Source: Archangium lansingense
GTDB taxonomy: Bacteria; Myxococcota; Myxococcia; Myxococcales; Myxococcaceae
Reading direction: 5' to 3'
Assembly: GCF_026626635.1 (NCBI RefSeq)
Contig: NZ_JAPNKA010000001.1
Location: 8,680,001 to 8,744,000, forward strand
Length of the DNA: 64,000 nt
In this document: one piece after another, positions 32,279 to 41,104 of the stretch
Numbering within the stretch: the first letter of the stretch is position 1
Layout: each line of letters begins with the position of its first letter
Notes under the pieces: model-generated
The model's input: only the letters and a program-made list of their open reading frames with translations
Told to the model about the DNA's origin: nothing
The model's database searches: none
Translations under genes and position numbers: made by a program

Positions 32279-34578
32279 GACCCCGTGCCCCACATGAAGC
32301 AGCAGCGCAGCTCCGCCGTATGCCGCCCGCCCGCCGCCCCCAGCCAGAGCTGCCCGGGCGCGGGGAGCATCTCGGACAGCATCACCTCGCCCTTCTGCTC
32401 GAGCAGGTTGACGAAGACGCGCAGCAACGCCGGGCTCCGCACATCGACGAGCACCGGCTTGCGCTCACCCGGGAACTTCGCGAACACGTGGTCCGGCAGC
32501 CCCATCCGCGCCCAGATGCCCACCGCCGTCCTCAGCCGCGCCTTGTCGTCCTTGCACGCGAGGAGCGCCTCTCCATCCGCGGCCTCCAACCTCCACTGCT
32601 CACGCTGCAGCACCGCGCCACCCAGCATCACCCGAGGCGTGTGCGCGCCCAGGGACACTCGCAGCGGGCGGATGCGCGGCAGGGCGAAGGCCGTCTGCAC
32701 CAGGCTCTCGATCTCACCGTTGTAGAGGCACACCTCAGTGCCCAGCCGCGAGGACAGCAGCCGGGCCGTGCGCCCGTCGCTCTCCACCTGGAGGTCATCG
32801 AAGGGCAGCCGCCACGCCGAGGCCCGGGCACTCACGCCGCCCAGCTCAACAACGGGGCCAGGGAACTCCGAAGGCAGCAGACCGGTGCGCCGAGAGGCCA
32901 GCACGGTGACGAAGGGCATCGGCCGCCGCAGCGCTCCGAGCGCCCGCACCACCTCGCTCTCCACCCGCCGCCGCTCCTCGTGGAACTGAAGCGCCCAGCC
33001 CCACACCAGGGCCGTGTCGTGCACGTCCCCCACCACCAGCTCGTAGTCGCCGCGGCTCCAGGCCTCCACGTCCGAGGCGCCCACGAGCAGATCGATCGAG
33101 GTGACAATCGGCAGCGCCGCATCCGCACGGGGCGTGGGGAGCACCGCTGGATCCAACTCCACGCAACGAGCCCCCGGGTCGGTGATTGCCGCCGCGAGCG
33201 CCGAGGCCACGGTGGTGTCGTACGGCACTGGCTTCTCTCCGTACGCCGCCACCACCTTCCAGAAGGGCACCGTCCGAGCGCCCACCAGGGCCGCCACTGC
33301 CGCCCGAGACGCCTCGCGCGTGCGCAGCGACGCCTCGCCCATCAACCCGAGCGCCGGCTCCAACCTCCGCGTCAGCTCCTCCGCGCGCTCGCCACCCACC
33401 GTGAGGCGCAGGTCTCCGCCGCACTCCTCCCGCATCGGCAGGCGGTCTTGGTAGAAATTGTGGTTTTCGGACGTGGAAGACGCGGCCTGGGGTGCCACGC
33501 TCCAGCGCTCGCGGGCGAGCTTCGCCAGCTCCTCGTTGAGCGCCATCTTGGTCACCGCGTCCGCCGCGCTGTAGCGCGCCATCACTCCCAGCAAGCCCTC
33601 CAGCTCACGCAGGTGCTCGCGGGCCGCCTGGCCGGGAAGGCCAGCGAGCCGCTCGGCGAGATCCTCCAGCGGGTGGTGCGAGGCCGCGGGCACTTCGAGC
33701 TGGTGCGTGAACAGGTTCCGCTGCAGACCAAAACGGACGGCGTCGAGCAGCAGCGGCAGCTCCACCCCGAGCGCCTCGCGAAGCGCCAACAGGGGCCGCG
33801 TCCCATCCACCGCCTCCACCAACCTCGGGAGCACATCCTCCACACTCGCAGGGTTGGGCGCAGCCCCCTTGCGCGGAGGCATCGAAGCAAAGGCCTTGCG
33901 GCGCAGGACGAGCCAGAGCGCCACCTCCGGGTCAGCAGCAATGACGCGCACCAGGCCCAGCACCAGCCACGAAGCGGCGAAGGTGTTGCGCCCCACCAGC
34001 ACCTCGGGGCCGGACCAGCGCACCGAGACACCCGTGGGCGCGCCAAGCTCCACCCGGCCGTAGTTGATGGGGCCGAAGAAGCTCATCGTCTCGTTCTTCG
34101 CGCACACGCGCTGCAGGTAGCTGGCCACCTGCCGCTTCAGCCGCGCCCCCTCTCTGCCCGCGAGCAGATCCCTCGCCACCGGAGGACTGGAGCTGGCCAC
34201 CGCCTCCAGGAAGCGCGGCTCGGTGCGCAGCGCCGCGAGCGCCTCCTCCACCCGCGCCGACTCGCGAGAGAACGCCGCCTCGAAGGCGGACTCGGCCTCC
34301 TGCGCAGCACGAGCGTGGACGTTGTAGGTGGCGAAGAACTCGGGGGACTCCAGCCCTTCCACGTCCACCGGGCGCCCCGCCTTCAACGCCGCCAGCACCG
34401 CTGACGGAGGCCGCCGCAGACGCGGGCCGCTGGCCTTCAGCGCCTCCAGCTCACGCCGCTCGGCCCACAGCCTCCGGGCGCTCTCCGCCGCATCGGGGCA
34501 GCGCAGCCGCTCCAGTCGCTCGAAGGGAAAGCCGGTGGTGCGGACGACGAGGTGAGGAAAGAGATTCCAGCCCTTCAT
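32275..34578 (-). CDS. LanB-like protein, glutamylation (Lant_dehydr_N) domain only, copy 2
   Basis: A 767-residue paralog of the LanB-like protein at 28482-30773. It has the same hallmark YLQRVCAKNETMSFFGPINY, the same N-terminal pattern (VVRTTGFPFERLERLRC against VLRHAGFPFDWLEGLGF) and the same ending (ERKPVLVDVRSPALLRVFVN). It too lacks the elimination domain. It begins 45 bp after the stop of the STAS-kinase gene and ends in an ATGA overlap with the 502-residue gene. Two divergent copies flanking one partner suggest either a heteromeric enzyme or two sequential additions. No precursor peptide gene, cyclase or transporter is recognisable nearby. Confidence 0.85.
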   Translation of the reverse strand: MKGWNLFPHLVVRTTGFPFERLERLRCPDAAESARRLWAERRELEALKASGPRLRRPPSAVLAALKAGRPVDVEGLESPEFFATYNVHARAAQEAESAFEAAFSRESARVEEALAALRTEPRFLEAVASSSPPVARDLLAGREGARLKRQVASYLQRVCAKNETMSFFGPINYGRVELGAPTGVSVRWSGPEVLVGRNTFAASWLVLGLVRVIAADPEVALWLVLRRKAFASMPPRKGAAPNPASVEDVLPRLVEAVDGTRPLLALREALGVELPLLLDAVRFGLQRNLFTHQLEVPAASHHPLEDLAERLAGLPGQAAREHLRELEGLLGVMARYSAADAVTKMALNEELAKLARERWSVAPQAASSTSENHNFYQDRLPMREECGGDLRLTVGGERAEELTRRLEPALGLMGEASLRTREASRAAVAALVGARTVPFWKVVAAYGEKPVPYDTTVASALAAAITDPGARCVELDPAVLPTPRADAALPIVTSIDLLVGASDVEAWSRGDYELVVGDVHDTALVWGWALQFHEERRRVESEVVRALGALRRPMPFVTVLASRRTGLLPSEFPGPVVELGGVSARASAWRLPFDDLQVESDGRTARLLSSRLGTEVCLYNGEIESLVQTAFALPRIRPLRVSLGAHTPRVMLGGAVLQREQWRLEAADGEALLACKDDKARLRTAVGIWARMGLPDHVFAKFPGERKPVLVDVRSPALLRVFVNLLEQKGEVMLSEMLPAPGQLWLGAAGGRHTAELRCCFMWGTGS

Positions 34579-34623
34579 ACGTAACGCACCCCGGCCCGAG
34601 GGCCTCTGCGAAGGGAGTTCCCT

Positions 34624-37600
34624 CTACTTCTTCGGTAGCGGGAGGACCTCCAGCTCCTGCCCCGGCACCGCCATCACCCACCGCGACCACACCGGCTGAT
34701 TGGGGCAGGTGACAATGACCTGCAGCTCCACGCCGGCCTCGATGGGAGCCGACACCGGCGTCGCCCCAGGAAGCATGTCCGGACCCAGCTTGACGAAGCA
34801 GCCCGGCAGCCCGCCGACACGCAGCGTGCCCTTGCTGCCCGGCTCCGGCCTGGCCTCGGGCAGGGTGCGCACGTCGATGACCTCCTTGCTCACCGGAATC
34901 CCGAAGCGGTGCAGGCGGCCATTCATGGCCGTGGAGACAACGAGCTGGTTCGCCCCCTCCAAGTCGAGCCCCTGCGGATCCTCCACCCGAAGGCCCGCGA
35001 CGTAGATCTGCTCGCCCGACTCGCGGTTGACGATCTCGACCCCTCCGTTCGACAGCAGCTTGGGAACCACCACCGCGGCTCCGCCCACCACCAGCAGCCC
35101 GGCGACGCCGAGGACGGCCCACTTGAGCGCCGAGGACTTGGGCGCGGGCCTGGCGGCGGACATTGAGGGAGCGGCTTGCGGGGCCGCAGCTCTGGGAGCC
35201 GCGGAAGGAGCACCCACCTGAGCAGCCGCAGGTGACATCTGCGTCGCCGTACGACCGGACACCGGGACCGAGGGCTGCAGCGCAGGCCGAGAGCCAGTGA
35301 CCGCGGGCGCGGAGCCCAGGGACGCACGGGGCGGCACCGCGGGCGCAGGCCCCGAGGGACGAGGAGAATGCACCGCGGGCACGGAGCCCAGGGACGGACG
35401 CGCAGGAGCCGGCGCGGTGGCAGGCGGAGGCATGGCCGAGGGGCGGGACGCCGCCGTCGGAGGCGGGGGCGGCACCACGGGCGCGGAGCTCAGGGACGGA
35501 CGCACCGGGGCGGGCGCCGGAGCCGCAACCGCATCCGTGGGAGGCTCGGGAGGCAGGGCGTTGGGGGCAATGAGGCCCTGCTGCACGGGCCGGTAGACCT
35601 CGGTGCGCTCATCGGGGGCCTGCGTGCCGGGAGGGGGCGCGGAAGGAGGAGCCGGAGGGCGAGCGGCCGGTGGAGGCGGCGGCACAGCGCCATACTGACC
35701 GGTGCCCGCGTTGAGCGCGGGCCGGGAGCCAGTGATGGGAGGAGCCACCATCTCCCCGGTCGAGCCGGAGGGAACGCGAGGTGCGCTTCCCGTGCCCGCG
35801 ACGCTCGGGTGCGAGCCGGTGGTGCCCGGATTGTTGGTGGGCCCGAACTCCGCGAGCCTGTCGCCCAACGTGCCCTTGAAAAACTGGGCCACCGCCGCCG
35901 GCGACGAGTTGAGCCGGTGGTGGGCCATCACCGCTTCGATCTCCTCGCGCATGGCCGCGGCGGACGACGTGCGGCGAGCCGGCTCTTTCACCAGGGCGCG
36001 GAGGATGAGGTCCGACACGTCCTGGGGAATGTTCGGCTTGAGCTGGGACGGCACGGGCGCCGGCTCGCGCACAATGGCATTGAGCGTGGCCGCATCGTGA
36101 TCGCGCTTGAAGGGAAGCTGGCCGGTGAGCAGCTCGAAGAGCACCACGCCCAGGGCGAACACGTCGTTGCGCGCATCCAGGGCGCGGCCCGCGGCGGCCT
36201 CGGGGGAGATATAGGAGATCTTCCCCTTGAGCACGCCCGCCTGGGTGTTCTCCTCGCCCGCCACCTTGGCGATACCGAAGTCGCTCAGCTTGATGGCGCC
36301 GTCGAGCGAGATGAGGACGTTGTGCGGGCTCACGTCGCGGTGCACCACCGGGTGGGGCACGCCGGCCGGGTCCACGTAGCTGTGCGCGTAGTGCAGGCCC
36401 GCGGCCGTCTCGGCGACGATGCGCAGCGCGTGCTCCAGCGGCAGGGCGAGCCCCTTGCGCCGCAGCTCGTTCATCAACTTCTTGAGGTCCGGGCCGCGCA
36501 CGTACTCCATGAGGATGTACGCCACGCCGTCGTTCATGCCCACGTCGAACGTCTGCACGACGTTGGGGTGCGTGAGGCGCGCGTTGGCTCGCGCCTCGGC
36601 GAAGAGCATGTCGACGAATTCCGTATTCTCCGCGAACTGCGGGAGAATCTTCTTCATCACCACGAACTTCTCGAACCCCTTCACGCCCACCTGCTTGGCG
36701 AGGAACACCTCGGCCATGCCACCCTGGCCCAGCCGGCGGATGATCTGCAGCTTGGTGCCGCTGATGGAGTTGCTGATCTCCGAGCTGCCGCCCTTGGCGT
36801 TCGGATCCACGTTGGTGGAGCCGAAGAGGTACTGACTGAGGGCGCGGGGCTCGAGCGCCTCGATGTCCTCGAGCGGCTGCTCCACCAGCGTCGAGCGGCT
36901 GAGCAGCGGCACGAGCTGGGGGATGGAGGGCAGGCGCGCGGAGCCACCGCAGATGGGGCACTCGCGCTCCGGGCTGGCGTTGGCGCGCAGCTTGGCGAGG
37001 TACTCGGAGGCCAGGGCGCGCTGCTGATGCTCATGGCCGCAGTTGCGGCACTCGCACGGCAGCCACAGCGTGCCGATCTGCGCGGTGAGCTGCTTGGTGA
37101 AGCGGTTGAGCGCCTGGAGCACCGGAGACGGCACCCGGCAAAGCACCACCTTGGCACCCTGCGCCGCCGTGGCCAGCACCTGCTCCAGCTTGGCAACGGC
37201 CTCAGGCTCCACCTTCGTAACGTGGGAGAAGTCGAAGGCGACGCGCCCTTCCAGGCCCGAGGCCAGCCGGCGCACGTTCAGGTCCGCCTTCAGCTCGCTG
37301 GCCAGGGAGATATAGGTGATGTCGTCCTGGACGATCTTCAGGTGCGAGGTGAGCGTGGAGGGCGCGCTGGGCGTGGTGGCGCGCAGGTAGCGCATCACCA
37401 CCGGGTCCACCGTGCCGAACTGCTGGCGCTGGGCGTAGTCGAAGAACTCGCTCGGCAGATCCGCGAACTCCAGCTTGCCGGCGCACACGGGGCAGGAGTG
37501 CTCGGGGGCGCGGCCCTCGGCGATGATGGGCGCCTCCGTCTGCAGGTCCACCAGGCGCAGCCGGTCCTCTCCGCAGGTGCGGCACGTGTAGGGCGCCAGC

Positions 37601-37926
37601 ACCGACAGCACCCGCGCCACGCCGGAGAAGCCCTCCACCATGTTGAGCTGGTCCACCATCACTGGTGGCGCGTTGACCACGTAGAGCGCGATGCCCCCGG
37701 CGGGCAGCTTGCTGGCGAACTCGATCCACCGCCGCACGCCGAAGGAGCTGATGCGCTCGACCTGGCCGAGGTCGACGATGAGCAGCCCCCCCAGGTCCGA
37801 CGACGCGGACGTCAGCGGGAACGTCTCGTCGATGACGCCGGCGATGCGCACGTGGTTGATGGTGCCCACGCGCACGCGGCTGATAGTGGCATTGGAACCC
37901 TGCGTCTCCACCGTCCCGCTCCTCAT
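34624..37926 (-). CDS. Ser/Thr protein kinase with two N-terminal STAS-like domains and zinc ribbons
   Basis: An 1100-residue protein. The N-terminus has a STAS-like domain (about 15-110, LLIVDLGQVERISSFGVRRW), a zinc ribbon (C115, C118, C145, C148), a second STAS-like domain (about 195-285, VAFDFSHVTKVEPEAVAKLE) and a second ribbon (C293, C296, C323, C326). The kinase domain follows at about 393-660: GQGGMAEVFLAK, the Lys in VVMKKIL, VVHRDVSPHNVLI and SDFGIAK. A long Pro/Ala-rich linker, a membrane helix near 960-985 and a short external domain end the chain. It overlaps by ATGA the gene for an anti-sigma-type ATPase, which suggests partner switching in which the STAS part binds that ATPase. 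The combination of STAS, ribbons and kinase is unusual. Confidence 0.9.
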   Translation of the reverse strand: MRSGTVETQGSNATISRVRVGTINHVRIAGVIDETFPLTSASSDLGGLLIVDLGQVERISSFGVRRWIEFASKLPAGGIALYVVNAPPVMVDQLNMVEGFSGVARVLSVLAPYTCRTCGEDRLRLVDLQTEAPIIAEGRAPEHSCPVCAGKLEFADLPSEFFDYAQRQQFGTVDPVVMRYLRATTPSAPSTLTSHLKIVQDDITYISLASELKADLNVRRLASGLEGRVAFDFSHVTKVEPEAVAKLEQVLATAAQGAKVVLCRVPSPVLQALNRFTKQLTAQIGTLWLPCECRNCGHEHQQRALASEYLAKLRANASPERECPICGGSARLPSIPQLVPLLSRSTLVEQPLEDIEALEPRALSQYLFGSTNVDPNAKGGSSEISNSISGTKLQIIRRLGQGGMAEVFLAKQVGVKGFEKFVVMKKILPQFAENTEFVDMLFAEARANARLTHPNVVQTFDVGMNDGVAYILMEYVRGPDLKKLMNELRRKGLALPLEHALRIVAETAAGLHYAHSYVDPAGVPHPVVHRDVSPHNVLISLDGAIKLSDFGIAKVAGEENTQAGVLKGKISYISPEAAAGRALDARNDVFALGVVLFELLTGQLPFKRDHDAATLNAIVREPAPVPSQLKPNIPQDVSDLILRALVKEPARRTSSAAAMREEIEAVMAHHRLNSSPAAVAQFFKGTLGDRLAEFGPTNNPGTTGSHPSVAGTGSAPRVPSGSTGEMVAPPITGSRPALNAGTGQYGAVPPPPPAARPPAPPSAPPPGTQAPDERTEVYRPVQQGLIAPNALPPEPPTDAVAAPAPAPVRPSLSSAPVVPPPPPTAASRPSAMPPPATAPAPARPSLGSVPAVHSPRPSGPAPAVPPRASLGSAPAVTGSRPALQPSVPVSGRTATQMSPAAAQVGAPSAAPRAAAPQAAPSMSAARPAPKSSALKWAVLGVAGLLVVGGAAVVVPKLLSNGGVEIVNRESGEQIYVAGLRVEDPQGLDLEGANQLVVSTAMNGRLHRFGIPVSKEVIDVRTLPEARPEPGSKGTLRVGGLPGCFVKLGPDMLPGATPVSAPIEAGVELQVIVTCPNQPVWSRWVMAVPGQELEVLPLPKK

Positions 37927-38780
37927 TCCGACTGGAAGTACAGCAACGACTTGGGAAGCGCGGCCCGGCGACGTGCCTCCCCCAATCCGACCACGCCCAG
38001 CATCCGCGTCTCCTTGCCCGGCACGACGCGGACGGCAATCAACTCACACGCCTCCAGGATGCGCCGCATTCCCAGGCCCGCCCCACCCCCCGAGGCATTC
38101 ACCTGCATGCGCCCACCCAGTGAGGCCAGCGCCCGCGCGATGGGCCCGGGCGTCAGCCGCCCGAAGAGATCCACCGCCTCCAGGAAGATGCCGCCCTCCC
38201 CCACCGCGAAGGACACCTGGCAGACGTGCTCCGGCGCCACGGCCTGCACCGACTCGCGCCGGTGAGCGTAGAGCGGCGTGCCGCTGGCATCTACTGGTGC
38301 ATCCAGCAGCGCGTTGGCGGCCAGCTCGTGCATCACCTCGGCCGCGAGGCTCGACGCGCTCCGGCTGCCCTTGGAGGCCTCCGCCAACGCGGCCGCCTCG
38401 GACGAAGCGCCCTTGAGATCCACCACCCGCTCCAGCCACAGCTTCGCGACCGGTGCCCCCGGGGGCATGAGCGTCTCCCCCCGCAGGAGCGCCCCCAGCA
38501 CCCGCATCTCCCAAGCGGACGGAAGGCCACCGGGCTCACGCGTGGCCAACAGCAGGGCCGGTGGGTCTCGCTCTAGCAAGGCCGCGTGGGACGGACCCAG
38601 ACGGCCATCGAAGAGGACCAGCTCGCGTGCCGGAGCGCGAAGACTCCCCCCTTTGGCCACCAGGGGCAGGCCGCTGCGCACGAGCGCGGGCGCGGCCTGC
38701 TCCAGCGAGGTGGGAGCCAGGGACGCATCTGCGATGAGGTGGAGGCCGGTGGCGGCCCCCGGGTGGTGGGCGACTCTCAC
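37923..38780 (-). CDS. anti-sigma-factor-type HATPase protein
   Basis: A 285-residue cytoplasmic protein. The C-terminal half looks like a GHKL ATPase of the RsbW/SpoIIAB type: N-box-like VMHELAANALLDAP near residue 150, and a glycine-rich lid GGGAGLGMRRILEACE near 245. There is no dimerisation/phosphoacceptor His domain, so it is not a classical histidine kinase. The N-terminal 130 residues are not recognised. It starts with GTG 9 bp after the TonB-dependent receptor gene stop and overlaps the STAS-kinase gene by 4 bp. Together with the upstream SpoIIE-type phosphatase, this gives the three parts of a partner-switching circuit; that role is inferred. Confidence 0.72.
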   Translation of the reverse strand: MRVAHHPGAATGLHLIADASLAPTSLEQAAPALVRSGLPLVAKGGSLRAPARELVLFDGRLGPSHAALLERDPPALLLATREPGGLPSAWEMRVLGALLRGETLMPPGAPVAKLWLERVVDLKGASSEAAALAEASKGSRSASSLAAEVMHELAANALLDAPVDASGTPLYAHRRESVQAVAPEHVCQVSFAVGEGGIFLEAVDLFGRLTPGPIARALASLGGRMQVNASGGGAGLGMRRILEACELIAVRVVPGKETRMLGVVGLGEARRRAALPKSLLYFQSE

Positions 38781-38789
38781 GATAACGGC

Positions 38790-41036
38790 TCAGTACTGGA
38801 ACTTGACCTCGCTGAACAGGCTCAGCGGAGGTGCGGGGAATCCGTGGGACTCCTCGTACTTCGCATTGAAGAGGTTGGAGCCGAGCACGGACACCGTGAG
38901 GCCCTTGGTGATGTTGGCACCCACGCGCGCGGTGGCGGTGAAGTAGCCGGGCAGCTTCACCTGCTCGAGCTGTCCGGTGGCCGAGTTCATCTGGAAGCCC
39001 GGGTCAAAGCGCTCGCCCACATACAGCGCGTAGAGCTCGGCGAAGGCGAACTTGCCGAAGTTCGTCCGGCCGCGCGCGTAGATGCGGTGCTGGGGCGCGT
39101 AGTCGAGCGGCCGCTCCGGCCGGTTCTCGAAGGCGAGCGCCCGCGCGTCCAGGAACTGGTACGACACGTCGAACGAGGAGTTGATGGCCGCCACCTGCGC
39201 CGCGGCCTCCGCCTCGAAGCCCGCCACGCGCGCATCGCCCACGTTCTTGAACTGCGAGGTGGAGCCGAACAGGAGCTCCTGGTTGATGAAGTTCTTGGCC
39301 AGGTTGTAGAAGCCCGTGCCCGTCAGGCGCACCGTACGGTCGAAGGGCCAGAAGTCCACCGACGCCTCGACGGTGTCCAGCGTCTCGGCGCGCAGGTTGC
39401 CGTTGCCAATCAGCGTGGACGCGTACATCTGCTGGTTGATGGCAAGCTCCGCCAGCGTGGGCGCACGGAAGGCGCGGCCGTAGTTGGCGCGGAAGGTCAG
39501 CTCGGGGCGCGCGTGGAACACCACGCTGGCGCGCGGGGAGATCTGATCCGTGCGCGCCTGCCAGACCTTCTCCGGAATCATGTACTTGTCGTAGCGAGCG
39601 CCCGCGCTGAGCACGAGCTGGCTGGTGGGCCGGTACTCCGCGTCGACGAAGCCGCCGAGGATGTCCTGGGTGGTGTCCTCCAGCGTCAGACCGGGCAGGA
39701 CGTTGGGGTTGTTGACCAGGTCGTTCTTGTAGTCACCGCCGAAGGTCACGGTGAGATCGCCCAGGGAGAGCAGGCCGCGCGCCTCACCGCCGATCCGGCG
39801 GCGCTTGCCCAGCGGCGTCTGGGGGTTCTCCTCGTTGAAGGCGTTCTCCATCACCACCTGGCGGCGCTTGTAGAGCGTGTACGCCTGGGCGAACAAGCGC
39901 AGGTTGTCCGTCACCTGCTGATCGATCTGCGCGCTCGCGTTGAAGTTCTGCACGTGCTCGACATCGTCGGGCGTGTAGTGGCAGCGGCCGCAGTTGCCCA
40001 CGGTGGAGATCTGGTGGCCACCCGGGCGGCCGATCTCTCCTTGGGTGAAGTTGGCGTCCAGCGTCACGCTCTTGATGTTCACCCTGCCGCTCACCTGGTG
40101 CACCAGTGAGTCCTCGTTGGTGTCCACGCGGCCAACAGTGGGGTCACTGAGGAGCTGCGGGCCGTCCGAGCCGAAGCCGTAGTAGCTGATGAGCGCTTCC
40201 ACCGGGCCGCCGCGTCCCGCCGCGGTGGCCTGCGCGCGCCAGGTGCGATCCTGGCCGAACAGCAGCCGCGTGTCCGCGCCCCAGTCGCGCCCGTCCTGCA
40301 TCAGATCCTTGGGCTGGCGGGAGATCATGTTGATGACGCCGCTGAAGGCGTTGGAGCCGTACAGCGAGGAGCCAGGGCCGCGGATGACTTCAATCTGCTT
40401 GAGGTTGGCCAGCGGCGTGGTCTCGTCCGCGTAGAACTGGCCCGTCCAGGGGTCCGTCAGCGGACGGCCGTCCTGCAGCAGCAGGAGCCGGTTGGAGAGG
40501 TAGTTGGAGCCGAGGCCGCGCGCGCTCACCGCCGCCTTGCGCATGGCACCGCGCCGGCACTCCATGCCGGGGAAGTACTGGATGGCCTCGCACAGGGTGA
40601 ACTGGCCGGTGCCCTCCAGCTCCTCGGCGGGAATCCAGGAGATGGTCATCGGCACGTCGGCGATGCGCTGGCTGCGCTTGGAGGCCGTGGAGACCACCGC
40701 CTCGCTCATCAGCTGCTGCACGGACTCCTCGAGCGAGGCCTCGCCGCCGGGAGCGGCGAGCGGATCCGGGATGTCCACGCCGGCCAGGCCCGAGGGCGGA
40801 GGCAGCGGACGCGAGGAGGACGGGCCCGTGAAGGGCGCGCGCTGCGGGACGTTGGACGACGAAGAGGGAGGCGGCAGCGGCAGCGGCTTGCGCGCCTTCG
40901 GAGCATCCGACGCCACCGTGCTCGGGGTGGAAGCTGGTGCCGAGTTGGACTTCGTCTGCGCCGCCCCCGCGCCGGCGGTGAGGCCACACATCAGCCCGAC
41001 GAGAGCCGGGAGCCAAGCGATTCGAGTCGAGTGCAT
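38790..41036 (-). CDS. TonB-dependent outer-membrane receptor
   Basis: A 748-residue receptor. It has a Sec signal peptide (cleavage near AGAGAA-QT), a Pro/Ser-rich low-complexity stretch to about residue 95, a plug domain (IADVPMTISWIPAEEL to LYGSNAFSGVINMISRQPKD) and a 22-strand-type barrel ending in the aromatic LFSEVKFQY. It imports a ligand across the outer membrane with TonB energy. An unusual C-x-x-C-H heme-c-type motif (CGRCH, residues 349-353) lies in a predicted extracellular or periplasmic loop, in the segment STVGNCGRCHYTPDD. It lies in an operon with a PhnD-like binding protein, a TPR protein and a SpoIIE-type phosphatase, so it may act as a sensor-coupled receptor. The ligand is unknown. 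Confidence 0.92.
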   Translation of the reverse strand: MHSTRIAWLPALVGLMCGLTAGAGAAQTKSNSAPASTPSTVASDAPKARKPLPLPPPSSSSNVPQRAPFTGPSSSRPLPPPSGLAGVDIPDPLAAPGGEASLEESVQQLMSEAVVSTASKRSQRIADVPMTISWIPAEELEGTGQFTLCEAIQYFPGMECRRGAMRKAAVSARGLGSNYLSNRLLLLQDGRPLTDPWTGQFYADETTPLANLKQIEVIRGPGSSLYGSNAFSGVINMISRQPKDLMQDGRDWGADTRLLFGQDRTWRAQATAAGRGGPVEALISYYGFGSDGPQLLSDPTVGRVDTNEDSLVHQVSGRVNIKSVTLDANFTQGEIGRPGGHQISTVGNCGRCHYTPDDVEHVQNFNASAQIDQQVTDNLRLFAQAYTLYKRRQVVMENAFNEENPQTPLGKRRRIGGEARGLLSLGDLTVTFGGDYKNDLVNNPNVLPGLTLEDTTQDILGGFVDAEYRPTSQLVLSAGARYDKYMIPEKVWQARTDQISPRASVVFHARPELTFRANYGRAFRAPTLAELAINQQMYASTLIGNGNLRAETLDTVEASVDFWPFDRTVRLTGTGFYNLAKNFINQELLFGSTSQFKNVGDARVAGFEAEAAAQVAAINSSFDVSYQFLDARALAFENRPERPLDYAPQHRIYARGRTNFGKFAFAELYALYVGERFDPGFQMNSATGQLEQVKLPGYFTATARVGANITKGLTVSVLGSNLFNAKYEESHGFPAPPLSLFSEVKFQY

Positions 41037-41104
41037 CGTTCTCTACGTCCCGCGATTAGAAAGGAGTTTAACGTTTCGGCGAGGGGAAAGTCGCCACCGC
41101 ACTG

